Shown here piece by piece: positions 56,380 through 64,000 of a stretch of DNA of 64,000 bases. The number at the start of each line of letters is the position of its first letter. Position 1 is the stretch's first letter. The notes under the pieces were generated by a model that worked only from the letters and a program-made list of their open reading frames with translations, was not told where the DNA came from and did no database searches. The translations under genes and the position numbers were made by a program. The stretch lies in NCBI RefSeq assembly GCF_900156535.1, contig NZ_FTNV01000003.1, positions 62,001 through 126,000 on the forward strand, given 5' to 3'. This DNA comes from Roseovarius nanhaiticus (lineage in GTDB: Bacteria > Pseudomonadota > Alphaproteobacteria > Rhodobacterales > Rhodobacteraceae).

Positions 56380-59058
56380 TCAGCCTTTCGGCATGCGCAG
56401 CACCACGTTGCGGCCCCGCTTGATGTAGCGCAACTCGCTCTCGCCGATGGCGGCAACCTGCCCACCATCCAGAGTGTCGCCCACGCGCACCTTCTTGTAG
56501 CGCCCATTGCTGAGCCGAACGAGCGCGCGGCGGCTGGCCGAAGAGCCGTAGACACCAATCAGATTGACGTCGCGCATGTTCAGCACGTCCTTGTCGGTCG
56601 CCTGACTTGCCACCGAGGCGCTCGACGGCAGGGATACCTGCATCTGCTGCGCCTGCGGTACCGGCTGTGCGGCGGCCTGCCGCTGGGTGCGCTTCACGAG
56701 GCTTTCGAAATCGCCGGGGCGGCGCAGCGGTGTCAACGAAGCGGTAACGGCTTGCGGCGTCACGTTCTCGAAGGCGTCGTCATCCAGTGCTTCCTGTTCC
56801 GCCTCGGGTGTGGCGGCTACGGCGACGTCGGGCTGGGCACTTGCCGCAGCGATGGCGCGCGACAGCGATGCGCCATCGACCAGTGGCGCGGTGTCGGCGG
56901 CCGACGCCGTGCGCAGCGTGGCCGCAGCGGCGGTCATGCTCTCGGGGCGCAGTTGCGGGCGCAGCGCCGCCAGCGAGGCAGCCGCGCCGGTGGTTTCGGC
57001 GAGTTCGACCTCGGGAACCTCGGCCAGCGCGCCTGCGTCCGACTCTTCGTCTTCGCCGGGTTGCTGACCTGCGACGATGCTTTGCGGGCGGACTCGAGGG
57101 CGGGTGCCAGCGAGGGCAGGATCGCCCTTGAAGACAACGGTTTCGGTCTGTGCCGGCGCGGCGCCATCCTGGGTGGCGGGCGCAGGCACTTCGGCGATCA
57201 CCGTCACGCTTTGCGCCATTTCGGCGGGCGGCATCAGGGGCGGGCGGCCCGCGACGACCCGCACACCCTCGGGCGTCAAGACGCCGTCGGGCGTTGCGCG
57301 GACAAAGCCACGCTCGTCAAAGTCGAATCGCATGCCCGCTGGCGGGGGCGTGCCTGCGGCCTCGGGTGCGGTATCGCGCACATCGGGCGCGCGGCGCGGA
57401 AGCTTGCCCGGAAGGCCCAGATCTACACCGGGATCGAGAGACACCTGGTAGAGCTCGGTGATCGGCGCGCCTGCACCCGGTGTTTCGGGCGGCAAGGGCG
57501 CCATCTGCCAGATACCGGTCGCGGCATAGCTTGCCAGTGCCTCGCTGGGGGATAGGGGCGTGGGACTGTCGGGCAAGGTCGCCACATCGACTGGCGGCGC
57601 TGTCTCGCGGGGCAGCGCCGCGACACGTCCGTCCCCGTCGCCGCTGGGCAGGGGGGCGATCAGTGCGGGTGCGGCGTCCTCGCTGGGTTGGACGGCGGGA
57701 TCTTCCTCGGTCTCGCTGACGGCGGGCACATCGGCCAGCTTGATGTCGCTGCCGCGGAAGAACCGCGACAGTCCCTCATCGAGAAAAACCGACGCCCAGG
57801 CCGCGACGCCCACGAGGAACAGCAACAGGATCGCTGTCAGAATCAGGCCCAGAAAGCGCGGCTTGCCCCGTACTTCGGTCTGGCGCGCTCCGAAAACGGT
57901 CATGCGCTGTTTTTCGTCGTGTTTGCTTGGGGTTGCCCGCGGCTGTGATTTCGGCGCGCGGCTTCCGAAGAGGCCGGGCATTTTGCCGGGCTCATTGGCG
58001 GCGCTCCCGTTTTGCAGCGGATCGGTCTTGGGGGCTTGCGGCTCGGGCGCGGCGTCGCGGTCGAGGCGCGCTTCGGGATCCGGGCGCAGGCTGGCGGCAA
58101 GTTCGGCCATCAGCGCGGGATCGGTCGGGCCCTGATCCGCCGGGCTGGGCAGGCTGGGCGTGGCGCCCGCGCCGGCGTCGGCGCTGGGACCCGTGTCGGC
58201 GCCGCCAAGGCGGCTGAGGCGCGGCTCCGCCGCGAGTTTGGGCGACAGGCGCGGCGCGTCATCCCCACCCCGGCTGGCGCGGATCGACGTGAAGGAGGCA
58301 GGCGCGGCAGCGGGGCCGTCGTTGCCGTTTGCGATGGGCGCCTTTGTCGGCGCAGGATTGGCTGAGGGCGCCGTCTTCGGCGTGTCGGCCGCGGATGCCG
58401 CGCCGGACTTTTCCACCTTGGGCGCAGGGCCTGCTTCGGCCACTGCCTTGGTCGCAGCGGCGGCGACCGGCGTGTCCTGCGGCTCGGCTGGTTTTTCGGG
58501 CGCGTGCGCCTTGCTGGAGATCTCGGCCTCTCCGGTAATCCGGACCCGTTCCGCGTCACGTTCGATCACCGTGCCCTCGGGCAGGTTCGCGGCGGCCCAG
58601 GCCGTGGCGCCGAAGAACGGCTCACCGCGGTACAGTTCGGTCTCGGGCGTTGCGGCAAAGCTGACGGGCTCGAACCCGTGCTCGACGGCAAAGCTTTCGG
58701 CCTCGCCCAACGTCTCCAGCGCGACGGCGGCAATGTGAATCGTACCGTTCTCGGCGGTCCAATCGTATTCCAGATCATCGACCGCGTAGGGCGTGGCGCC
58801 ATCCAAGGCCGCGCGCACGGCGGCGTCCACATCGCCATCCGCCTCGATCGTCAGATATTTTATCTGGTCATCCGGAAGGACCAGCTTGCACGTGCGATCG
58901 CCGGGCAATGCGGCCGCCCGGTCCTGCAAAGCCGAGATTGCGGCGGGCAGATCGGCCACGTCGAAGGCGACCTGGCCCACGCGGGCCCAGCCCGAATAGG
59001 TCCGATGGAGCAGTTCAAGCCCCTCGCTGGACAGGATCAGAGAGAAATTCGGTTTCAT
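56380..59058 (-). CDS. Orphan envelope protein with GspL/PilM-like N terminus and GspC/PilP-like C terminus
   Basis: This 892-residue protein is not one I can name. Residues 1-165 form a compact acidic domain (LILSSEGLELLHRTYSGW; CKLVLPDDQIKYLTIE) that resembles the actin-like start of PilM/GspL. Residues about 170-385 are Ala/Pro/Asp-rich. One membrane helix lies at about 401-424 (LGLILTAILLLFLVGVAAWA). A second Ala/Pro/Glu-rich region runs to about 820. Residues 824-892 (LIGVYGSS; KKVRVGDTLDGGQVAAIGE; GRNVVLRMPKG) look like the GspC/PilP homology region. No other secretion or pilus gene is nearby. Both domain assignments are pattern-based inferences. Confidence 0.75.
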   Translation of the reverse strand: MKPNFSLILSSEGLELLHRTYSGWARVGQVAFDVADLPAAISALQDRAAALPGDRTCKLVLPDDQIKYLTIEADGDVDAAVRAALDGATPYAVDDLEYDWTAENGTIHIAAVALETLGEAESFAVEHGFEPVSFAATPETELYRGEPFFGATAWAAANLPEGTVIERDAERVRITGEAEISSKAHAPEKPAEPQDTPVAAAATKAVAEAGPAPKVEKSGAASAADTPKTAPSANPAPTKAPIANGNDGPAAAPASFTSIRASRGGDDAPRLSPKLAAEPRLSRLGGADTGPSADAGAGATPSLPSPADQGPTDPALMAELAASLRPDPEARLDRDAAPEPQAPKTDPLQNGSAANEPGKMPGLFGSRAPKSQPRATPSKHDEKQRMTVFGARQTEVRGKPRFLGLILTAILLLFLVGVAAWASVFLDEGLSRFFRGSDIKLADVPAVSETEEDPAVQPSEDAAPALIAPLPSGDGDGRVAALPRETAPPVDVATLPDSPTPLSPSEALASYAATGIWQMAPLPPETPGAGAPITELYQVSLDPGVDLGLPGKLPRRAPDVRDTAPEAAGTPPPAGMRFDFDERGFVRATPDGVLTPEGVRVVAGRPPLMPPAEMAQSVTVIAEVPAPATQDGAAPAQTETVVFKGDPALAGTRPRVRPQSIVAGQQPGEDEESDAGALAEVPEVELAETTGAAASLAALRPQLRPESMTAAAATLRTASAADTAPLVDGASLSRAIAAASAQPDVAVAATPEAEQEALDDDAFENVTPQAVTASLTPLRRPGDFESLVKRTQRQAAAQPVPQAQQMQVSLPSSASVASQATDKDVLNMRDVNLIGVYGSSASRRALVRLSNGRYKKVRVGDTLDGGQVAAIGESELRYIKRGRNVVLRMPKG

Positions 59059-59214
59059 CGCTTGTCTCTAGCACCCAAAGCCGCGCGGCGAAATGCGCGC
59101 CGCGTTTCGCGCCAAGTCTATAGCAGGTTCCTGCCGAACGAAAGACAAAGCCCGTCCGGGCAGGGCCAGCCCCGCCCGGCGTTTCGCCTTATAGCCCCTG
59201 ATGGGCAGCTGCGC

Positions 59215-60492
59215 TCAGCCCGCCTTGGCGAGCGCCTGGTCCAGATCCGCGATCAGATCGTCCGCCGTCTCGATCCCGATCGAGATGCGCACCACATCCG
59301 GCCCGGCACCCGACGCGCGCTGCTGATCCTCGCTCAGCTGGCGGTGGGTGGTCGAGGCGGGGTGAATTACGAGGCTGCGCGTGTCGCCAAGGTTTGCCAC
59401 ATGGCTGAACAACTCGAGCGCGTCGACGAATTTGACGCAGCCGTCATAGCCCGATTTGAGCGAGATGGTGAAAAGCCCGCTGGCGCCTTTGGGGCAGACT
59501 TGCGCCATGCGGCCGTTATAGGGCGACGATTTGAGGCCCGCATAGGTCACGCCCGCAACCGCGTCATGCCCTTCCAGCCATTCCGCGATCTTTTGCGCGT
59601 TTTCGCAGTGGCGCTCCATGCGCAGGCTTAGCGTCTCGATCCCCATCAGCGTGTAATGCGCCGCCTGCGGGTTCAGCGTCATGCCCAGATCGCGCAGGCC
59701 GATGGCGATGCCGTGGAACGTGAAGGCCAGCGGGCCGAAGGTCTCGTGAAACTTGAGGCCGTGATAGGCAGGCTCGGGCGCCGAGAGCGACGGAAACTTG
59801 TCCGAAGCGGACCAGTCGAACTTGCCCGAATCCACCACGGCGCCGCCGGTGACGGTGCCGTTGCCGGTCAGGTATTTGGTCAGCGAATGCACGACCAGTG
59901 TCGCGCCATGTTCGATCGGGCGGCAGAGATATGGCGTCGCGGTGGTGTTATCCACGATCAGCGGAACACCCGCCTTGTCGGCAATGTCGGCGACGCTGCG
60001 CAGATCGGCGATGTGCCCGCCCGGATTGGCGATGGATTCGCAAAATACCGCGCGCGTGTCATCGTCGATTGCATCCGCGATAGCGTCCATATCGTCGATA
60101 TCGACGAATTTGGCGGACCAGCCGAAGCGCTTGATTGTCTGGCTGAACTGCGTGACCGAGCCGCCATAGAGCCGCGTTGAAACCACCACGTTCTTGCCCG
60201 GCGCCATCAGCGGGAAAAGCGCCATGATCTGCGCCGCGTGCCCGGACGAGCAGCAAACCGCGCCTGCGCCGCCCTCGAGCGTGGCAACACGCTCTTGCAG
60301 CGCGGCGACGGTGGGGTTGGTCAGGCGCGAATAGATATAGCCGACTTCCTGAAGGTTGAAGAGCTTGGCCGCGTGTTCCGCATCGCGAAAGGCGTAGGCC
60401 GTGGTCTGATAGATCGGGATCTGCCGTGCGCCGGTGGCGGGATCGGGCCGTGCGCCCGCGTGAACCTGCAATGTGTCGAAACCGAGTGTCAT
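59215..60492 (-). CDS. metY: O-acetylhomoserine sulfhydrylase / aminocarboxypropyltransferase
   Basis: This PLP enzyme makes homocysteine from O-acetylhomoserine and sulfide. The 425-residue protein has TLQVHAGARPDPATGARQIPIYQTTAYAF in part and YSRLTNPTVAALQERVA. The PLP-lysine segment is VVHSLTKYLTGNGTVTGG, and SLVIHPASTTHRQL and GIETADDLIADLDQAL follow. ATG ending at 60492 has AAGGGG upstream. A longer in-frame extension reaches into the gap and is not credible. The upstream leader shows no SAM-riboswitch pattern I can fit. Confidence 0.94.
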   Translation of the reverse strand: MTLGFDTLQVHAGARPDPATGARQIPIYQTTAYAFRDAEHAAKLFNLQEVGYIYSRLTNPTVAALQERVATLEGGAGAVCCSSGHAAQIMALFPLMAPGKNVVVSTRLYGGSVTQFSQTIKRFGWSAKFVDIDDMDAIADAIDDDTRAVFCESIANPGGHIADLRSVADIADKAGVPLIVDNTTATPYLCRPIEHGATLVVHSLTKYLTGNGTVTGGAVVDSGKFDWSASDKFPSLSAPEPAYHGLKFHETFGPLAFTFHGIAIGLRDLGMTLNPQAAHYTLMGIETLSLRMERHCENAQKIAEWLEGHDAVAGVTYAGLKSSPYNGRMAQVCPKGASGLFTISLKSGYDGCVKFVDALELFSHVANLGDTRSLVIHPASTTHRQLSEDQQRASGAGPDVVRISIGIETADDLIADLDQALAKAG

Positions 60493-60849
60493 GATGCGCC
60501 CCTTGTGCAAATTAACTTGGGCTATCTTTATTGGATGGCCGCCGGGCGGGCAATGATCAAGGTTTTCAGGATCATGATGAGGGCGGCGGCAGGATGCGCT
60601 CATTTGCGCCTGTAAACGCCCGTGAGGCTGGGGGGGCTGATCAGCCGGTAGCGGCGCCGCCTCGCTTTCTGGCACCATGATCTGCGTGCCGCCAAGCGCG
60701 AGCCCCTATGGCGCAGGTCGCTGAGCGTGTGATAGCCGGGCGCTAAGACCGTAGCGCCCGCCACCTCAAGCGCCTCGATTGTCAGGCTGGCATCCATGCC
60801 CGAGCCTGCGCGGGCGATGACAACGGGCGCGCCCGCCTGCCGGCGCGTC
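60493..60849. other. Intergenic stretch between metY and the glycosyltransferase gene
   Basis: No convincing gene is seen in these 357 bases. A minus-strand frame here reads ASLTIEALEVAGATVLAPGY and could be a decayed 3' part of a neighbour gene, but it lacks a ribosome binding site and family features. The metY ribosome binding site and an AT-rich stretch (AATAAAGATAGCCCAAGTTAA on the minus strand, in part) lie at the left end and may hold the metY promoter. Confidence 0.5.
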
Positions 60850-61854
60850 TCATCGCATCCAGAAGCCGTTGCGCTTGATCGTATTGCGGATGGCTTGTTC
60901 GCGCCTCGGCAGGTCATTCTGATCAAAGAGCGCGCGGGTTTTCAGGCCGCGGCCCTGATAGACCATGCGCTTGATCGGATCATATTCCTTGAGGACCTTC
61001 TTGACCCGATTGTGGTCTGTGATGTGATCCAGCGCCGCGATCACGTGATCCGCCTCGCGCGCGTAAAGCAGGGGCAGAAGGCGGTAGTGGCAGCTGACCG
61101 ATCCATCGAGATAGCCCGCTGGCAGCGCATCGCGCCCGCCGCCGAGCCTGTGAATGACGAGGGGCAGCGCCACTTGGTCTAGCCACGGGTCAAGCTCCTG
61201 GCAGATCAGCTCTTCGGGGGGATCGTCGCGGATGGCGAGCGCGTAGTCCAGAAAGCGCTGACCGAAGGCGCGGGGGCATTTGTAGAAGAAGAACCCCGCG
61301 TTGAAGTAAAGATAGCGTTTCCAATACTCGTCGGGCTGCGCGAGATCGAGCGAGCTTTCGTAGTCCAGTCCGAACTTGTCGTAGAGCGATTTCCAGATGG
61401 CACCGTATTGGGGGCCGTAAAGCTCGGGCTTGGGCCACGTGCCTTCGCGGCGCAGCGATGCGCTGGGCCTGTCGAAATCAAAGGGCACTCTGGCCAGATC
61501 GCCAGTGATCAGCGTGTCGGTGTCGAAGAAAACGAACGGCTCGCCCTCGGGCAGCGCGGCCAGCATCTCGATCTTGTTGCCATAGGGATAGCTGTGGCCG
61601 AAATGGCGGCTTTCAAATGGAATGATCTCGGCGCCCAGCTCGGCCAGCATGGCGCGCAGATCGCCATTGCCCATGCGCGGGTCATTGGGCCAAAGCGGGC
61701 CGGGCTGCGGCTCGGCGATCAGCAGACGGCCTTGGAAGTCCGGCGCATAGCTGCGCAAGGACAGCGCGAAGAGCAGCGCCTCGTATTGCAGGCGGCCATT
61801 CTGTCCGACGATCACAACGTTGAAATTTTGCGTATGTGCGGGCTGCCCGGCCAT
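60850..61854 (-). CDS. Putative glycosyltransferase
   Basis: The 334-residue product begins with a strand and helix VVIVGQNGRLQYEALLFALSLR. It has the DxD-type metal motif in FVFFDTDTLITGDLA and YLYFNAGFFFYKCPRAFG, as in GT8-like or related retaining transferases. It has no signal or membrane segment. The acceptor is unknown. ATG ending at 61854 is used with CAGGA upstream; an ATG ending at 61860 is two codons earlier. The tRNA-Tyr gene lies 137 bases upstream on the same strand. Confidence 0.75.
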   Translation of the reverse strand: MAGQPAHTQNFNVVIVGQNGRLQYEALLFALSLRSYAPDFQGRLLIAEPQPGPLWPNDPRMGNGDLRAMLAELGAEIIPFESRHFGHSYPYGNKIEMLAALPEGEPFVFFDTDTLITGDLARVPFDFDRPSASLRREGTWPKPELYGPQYGAIWKSLYDKFGLDYESSLDLAQPDEYWKRYLYFNAGFFFYKCPRAFGQRFLDYALAIRDDPPEELICQELDPWLDQVALPLVIHRLGGGRDALPAGYLDGSVSCHYRLLPLLYAREADHVIAALDHITDHNRVKKVLKEYDPIKRMVYQGRGLKTRALFDQNDLPRREQAIRNTIKRNGFWMR

Positions 61855-61991
61855 GTCCATCCTGTTGGTGCGACGTGTTTTTCCGGCACTATAGGCCGAG
61901 CACTGTCGATGCAGAAGGGAAGATTGCGCAAAATGCTCGGCATTGTTTCCGCGGGCGGCACAGTTTGGTCTATTCGGAAATTGGAAGAAAG

Positions 61992-62075
61992 TGGTGGGCG
62001 ACCCAGGAATCGAACCTGGCGTGCGTCTCCGCGAGGGAGTTACAGTCCCCTGCCACACCTTGCGGCCTGTCGCCC
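61992..62075 (-). tRNA. tRNA-Tyr (GTA anticodon)
   Basis: The minus strand gives an 84-base class II tRNA. The acceptor GGGCGAC pairs with GTCGCCC, the discriminator is A, and CCA is encoded. The anticodon loop is ACTGTAACT. The long variable arm (CTCGCGGAGACG) and T arm CCAGGTTCGATTCCTGG complete it. Confidence 0.97.
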
Positions 62076-62250
62076 ACTTGGCCAGAGGCTTGCGCGTCTG
62101 GCGTGGGGCGCTGATTACTAGCGCGCCCGTGAGGCGTCAACCGCAAAAAACACCGCGCGGGCCTGGGCTTTGCAGAGTGCGGAAATCGCCTTGCGCGCGG
62201 GGCGGGGGCGCATGATATTGCGCGCCCTAGGCATCAAGAGGCGGCGCGCG

Positions 62251-63051
62251 ATGAAAAAACCGAAATGGGTGGTCGAAAAGGAGCAGGCCAAGAAGGTCGC
62301 CGAAGCCGAGACCGTCTGGCTTTTCGGTCTGCACGCCGTGCGCGACGCGCTGATGAACCCGGCGCGCGAGAAGCTGCGCCTGATCGTGACTCTGAACGCC
62401 CGAAACAAGTTGCAGGAGGCGATCGACGCGTCCGGCATGACGCCCGAAGAGGCCGATCCGCGCAAATTTCCCGCCCCGATCGACCCCGGCTCGGTTCATC
62501 AGGGTGCCGCGCTGGAGGTCAAGCCGCTGGATTGGGGCGATCTGGAGACTTTGGCGCTGGGCGGTGGTGGTGGCGATGGCGAGAGCGGGCGCCCGCCGCG
62601 CATGATCTTGCTAGACCGCGTGACCGACCCGCATAATGTGGGCGCGATCCTGCGCTCGGCCGAGGTGTTCGGCGCCTGCGCCGTCGTTGCGCCGCGCCAT
62701 CACTCTGCCCCCGAGACGGGCGCGCTGGCCAAGACCGCCAGCGGCGCGCTGGAGCGGCAACCCTACAAGCAGGTGCGCAATCTGGCGGACGCCATCCAGC
62801 AATTGCAGAAGATGGGCTATCTGGTGCTGGGCCTCGATGGCGAAGCAGAATTGACCGTGGCCGAGGCCGTGAAGGGCCGGATGGACCGCCCGGTGGCGCT
62901 GGTGCTGGGTGCCGAAGGGCCGGGGCTGCGCCAGAAGACGCGTGAAACCTGCGACATTTTGGTCAAAATCCCTTATTTCGGGGAATTCGGCTCGCTCAAT
63001 GTCTCAAATGCGGCGGCGGTGGCCTTATATGCCAGTCAGGCGCCGGACTAG
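62251..63051 (+). CDS. rlmB: 23S rRNA (guanosine-2'-O-)-methyltransferase RlmB
   Basis: RlmB is a SPOUT methyltransferase that modifies G2251 in the ribosomal P loop. The 266-residue protein has an N-terminal substrate-binding domain (VWLFGLHAVRDALMNP). The SPOUT motifs are LLDRVTDPHNVGAILRSAEVFGA, LVLGAEGPGLRQKTRETCD and the C-terminal SLNVSNAAAVALYA. ATG 62251 has AGAGG upstream. It is divergent from tRNA-Tyr. Confidence 0.94.
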   Translation: MKKPKWVVEKEQAKKVAEAETVWLFGLHAVRDALMNPAREKLRLIVTLNARNKLQEAIDASGMTPEEADPRKFPAPIDPGSVHQGAALEVKPLDWGDLETLALGGGGGDGESGRPPRMILLDRVTDPHNVGAILRSAEVFGACAVVAPRHHSAPETGALAKTASGALERQPYKQVRNLADAIQQLQKMGYLVLGLDGEAELTVAEAVKGRMDRPVALVLGAEGPGLRQKTRETCDILVKIPYFGEFGSLNVSNAAAVALYASQAPD

Positions 63052-63076
63052 GCCGCGCGCCTGAGCGGGAGAGCGG

Positions 63077-63421
63077 ATGCGCAAAATCGTCACATGCTGC
63101 TATTGCGGGACGCGCGCGGCGCTGGTGTTGCGCGGCGACAGCCGTCATGAGCTGTCCTGCGCCGCCTGCGGCGCGCCGCTCCATGAGATGAAAGCGATGC
63201 CATGCGCTGCGCAAGAGCGCGGCAAGGCTCATCGCGCCTCGGCGCCGCGCCGCCGGCCCGCACCGCATCCTTACGATGTCCGTCGCGAGGACTACGAAGA
63301 GCGCCGCCGCGCCGAGCGCGAGATGCACCGCCAGCCCGCGCGTCGCCGCAAGCGGCGAAAGCCGTTCTTGCGCAAGGCATTCGAGGAAATCTGGGATGTG
63401 GTCGAGGACATCTTTGATTGA
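63077..63421 (+). CDS. Small zinc-ribbon-like, arginine-rich protein
   Basis: The 114-residue product has two CxxC pairs (CYCG and CAACG) about 20 residues apart near the N terminus, which look like a zinc ribbon. A very basic middle part rich in Arg, Pro and Glu (RREDYEERRRAEREMHRQ) follows. The acidic helix ends IWDVVEDIFD. I do not recognise a family with known function. It follows rlmB after 25 bases, so it may share its transcript. Nucleic-acid binding is a guess from charge and zinc motif. Confidence 0.75.
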   Translation: MRKIVTCCYCGTRAALVLRGDSRHELSCAACGAPLHEMKAMPCAAQERGKAHRASAPRRRPAPHPYDVRREDYEERRRAEREMHRQPARRRKRRKPFLRKAFEEIWDVVEDIFD

Positions 63422-63545
63422 GACGGGCAGTCAGGCTGCGGGAAAGGGCTATTGCAAGCATCCTGATACAAAACGCCGCATGGTGATCACAGCTTTGCTA
63501 CCGCCTCTTCTTAATCGGTAATTGAGACCTAAATGGTACTTTATG

Positions 63546-63630
63546 GACGCCGAACCGGAACTTCGGTGTCTCTTATCACTGTCCCTCGTTCCGTGACTGC
63601 GCCCGAAGTCTATACTTCGGGCGTTTTTTT
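63546..63630 (+). ncRNA. Candidate sRNA or structured 3' UTR
   Basis: The region holds two hairpins in series. The first (GACGCCGAA 63546-63554 with TTCGGTGTC 63562-63570) has 9 pairs and loop CCGGAAC. The second is the terminator at 63600-63623. Between them is the single-stranded-looking segment TCACTGTCCCTCGTTCCG. This is a usual sRNA build, but no clear promoter was found, so it may be the 3' end of the preceding gene's mRNA. The 5' end shown is that of the first hairpin. Confidence 0.4.
63600..63630 (+). terminator. Intrinsic terminator
   Basis: A 10-bp stem has arms CGCCCGAAGT (63600-63609) and ACTTCGGGCG (63614-63623) with loop CTAT. Seven T residues (63624-63630) follow. It lies 179 bases past the zinc-ribbon gene stop. 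Confidence 0.95.
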
Positions 63631-63671
63631 GTGCAGCGTGCAGGTGCAAAAATCGCTTTTCAGGGTGGCCC

Positions 63672-64000
63672 ATGACGGATGACGATATCTACGAGGCATT
63701 GCAGAGCGCGCGCCGCATCGCGCTGGTCGGTGCGTCAGCCAATCCCGCACGGCCCAGTCACCGCGTCATGCATTTTTTGCTGAACGCGGGTTATGACGTG
63801 GTGCCGGTCAATCCGGGATTGGCGGGTCAGAACCTGTTGGGTCAGGAAGTTGTGGCGCGCCTTTCCGACATCAAGGGGCATGTCGACATGATCGACATCT
63901 TTCGCGCGCCCGAACATGTCCCGCAGGTCGTGACCGAGGCGCTGGCGAAGTTTCCGGACCTCTCGACCATCTGGATGCAGCTGGGCGTGGTGCATGAGGA
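63672..64000 (+). CDS. CoA-binding domain protein (partial, 3' end outside window)
   Basis: The frame starts at ATG 63672 with AGGGTGG upstream and is open to the window end (109 codons). It begins MTDDDIYEALQSARRIALVG, followed by ASANPARPSHRVMHFLLNAGYDV and VNPGLAGQNLLGQ. This is the YccU-type CoA-binding Rossmann domain that also occurs in succinyl-CoA synthetase alpha. The family's small stand-alone members have no firm function. The usual length is about 140-150 residues, so most of it is present. Confidence 0.88.
   Translation, partial: MTDDDIYEALQSARRIALVGASANPARPSHRVMHFLLNAGYDVVPVNPGLAGQNLLGQEVVARLSDIKGHVDMIDIFRAPEHVPQVVTEALAKFPDLSTIWMQLGVVHE

Noticed and set aside
60493..60680. SAM-responsive riboswitch before metY
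   Set aside because: I tried to fit the SAM-II pattern to the minus-strand leader because it occurs before such genes in this class. The pseudoknot stems could not be paired. A covariance-model search would decide.
60600..60780. Pseudogene remnant of a second glycosyltransferase
   Set aside because: A minus-strand stretch (ASLTIEALEVAGATVLAPGY) looks protein-like, but I could not match it to a family or join frames convincingly. A translated search would be needed.

Overview
The window is a stretch of high-GC alphaproteobacterial chromosome. Gene content, order and small family-specific proteins (DUF2484, DUF2842, DUF6524, DUF6476, DUF6324, the BamD-RecN and helicase-S4-FdxA-CarD orders) point to the Rhodobacteraceae/Roseobacter group. 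Further support comes from an alphaproteobacterial LexA box (GTTC-N7-GTTC), a tRNA-His with A73 and no encoded G-1, and the RpoH and MmcB families. It reads as a core, housekeeping region. I see no prophage, insertion sequence, CRISPR array or secretion island.

Layout. 1-2716: end of an OmpA-type protein, map, and a convergent HI0933/BaiN-type flavoprotein. 2937-13361: the distal half of the division and cell-wall (dcw) cluster, ftsW-murG-murC-DUF2484-small membrane protein-murB-ddl-ftsQ-ftsA-ftsZ, closed by a strong terminator. 13564-17246: lpxC, bamD, recN. 17402-21909: pyrG, secG and DUF6524 on the minus strand, then purA and DUF2842. 21910-22649: an 812-base gene-free interval (counted from 21838) that holds the mraZ control region: three TGGGA-type boxes with 10-base period, a perfect DnaA box, TGTGA/TCACA elements and a leader hairpin. 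22650-32440: the proximal dcw half, mraZ-rsmH-ftsL-ftsI-murE-murF-mraY-unknown-murD, followed by ribB-ribH-nusB. The two dcw halves lie in the same orientation but in swapped order, about 9 kb apart.

34698-37243: a bidirectional terminator, rpoH, an RluA-type pseudouridine synthase, a DUF6476 membrane protein whose start overlaps that of rluD head to head, and tRNA-His. 37404-38270: a 60-residue protein, SOS-controlled mmcB with its LexA box, and a candidate 6S RNA (ssrS). 38294-40561: small unknown proteins and an ECF sigma/anti-sigma pair. 40586-47226: oligoendopeptidase F, an ATP-dependent DNA ligase with its partner exonuclease, a FAH-family enzyme, an alpha/beta hydrolase and an SCP2 protein. 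47319-52405: TPR lipoprotein-like protein, SUV3-like RNA helicase, S4 protein, 7Fe ferredoxin, CarD, terminator. 52415-54270: divergent cobS/cobT. 54278-59058: a Kef-type antiporter and an 892-residue orphan protein with GspL/PilM-like and GspC/PilP-like ends. 59215-64000: metY/metZ, a glycosyltransferase, tRNA-Tyr, rlmB, a small zinc-ribbon protein, a candidate sRNA or 3' UTR with terminator, and the start of a CoA-binding protein.

Functionally the region is dominated by peptidoglycan precursor synthesis (MurB-G, Ddl, MraY), the divisome (FtsW/Q/A/Z/L/I), outer-membrane biogenesis (LpxC, BamD), nucleotide synthesis (PyrG, PurA) and gene-expression factors (RpoH, NusB, CarD, RlmB, RluD, 6S RNA). 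The most interesting signals are regulatory: the reordered dcw cluster, the MraZ operator with a nearby DnaA box, the 6S candidate next to an SOS gene, and the orphan GspC/PilP-like envelope protein. I did not find a clearly new multi-gene system.
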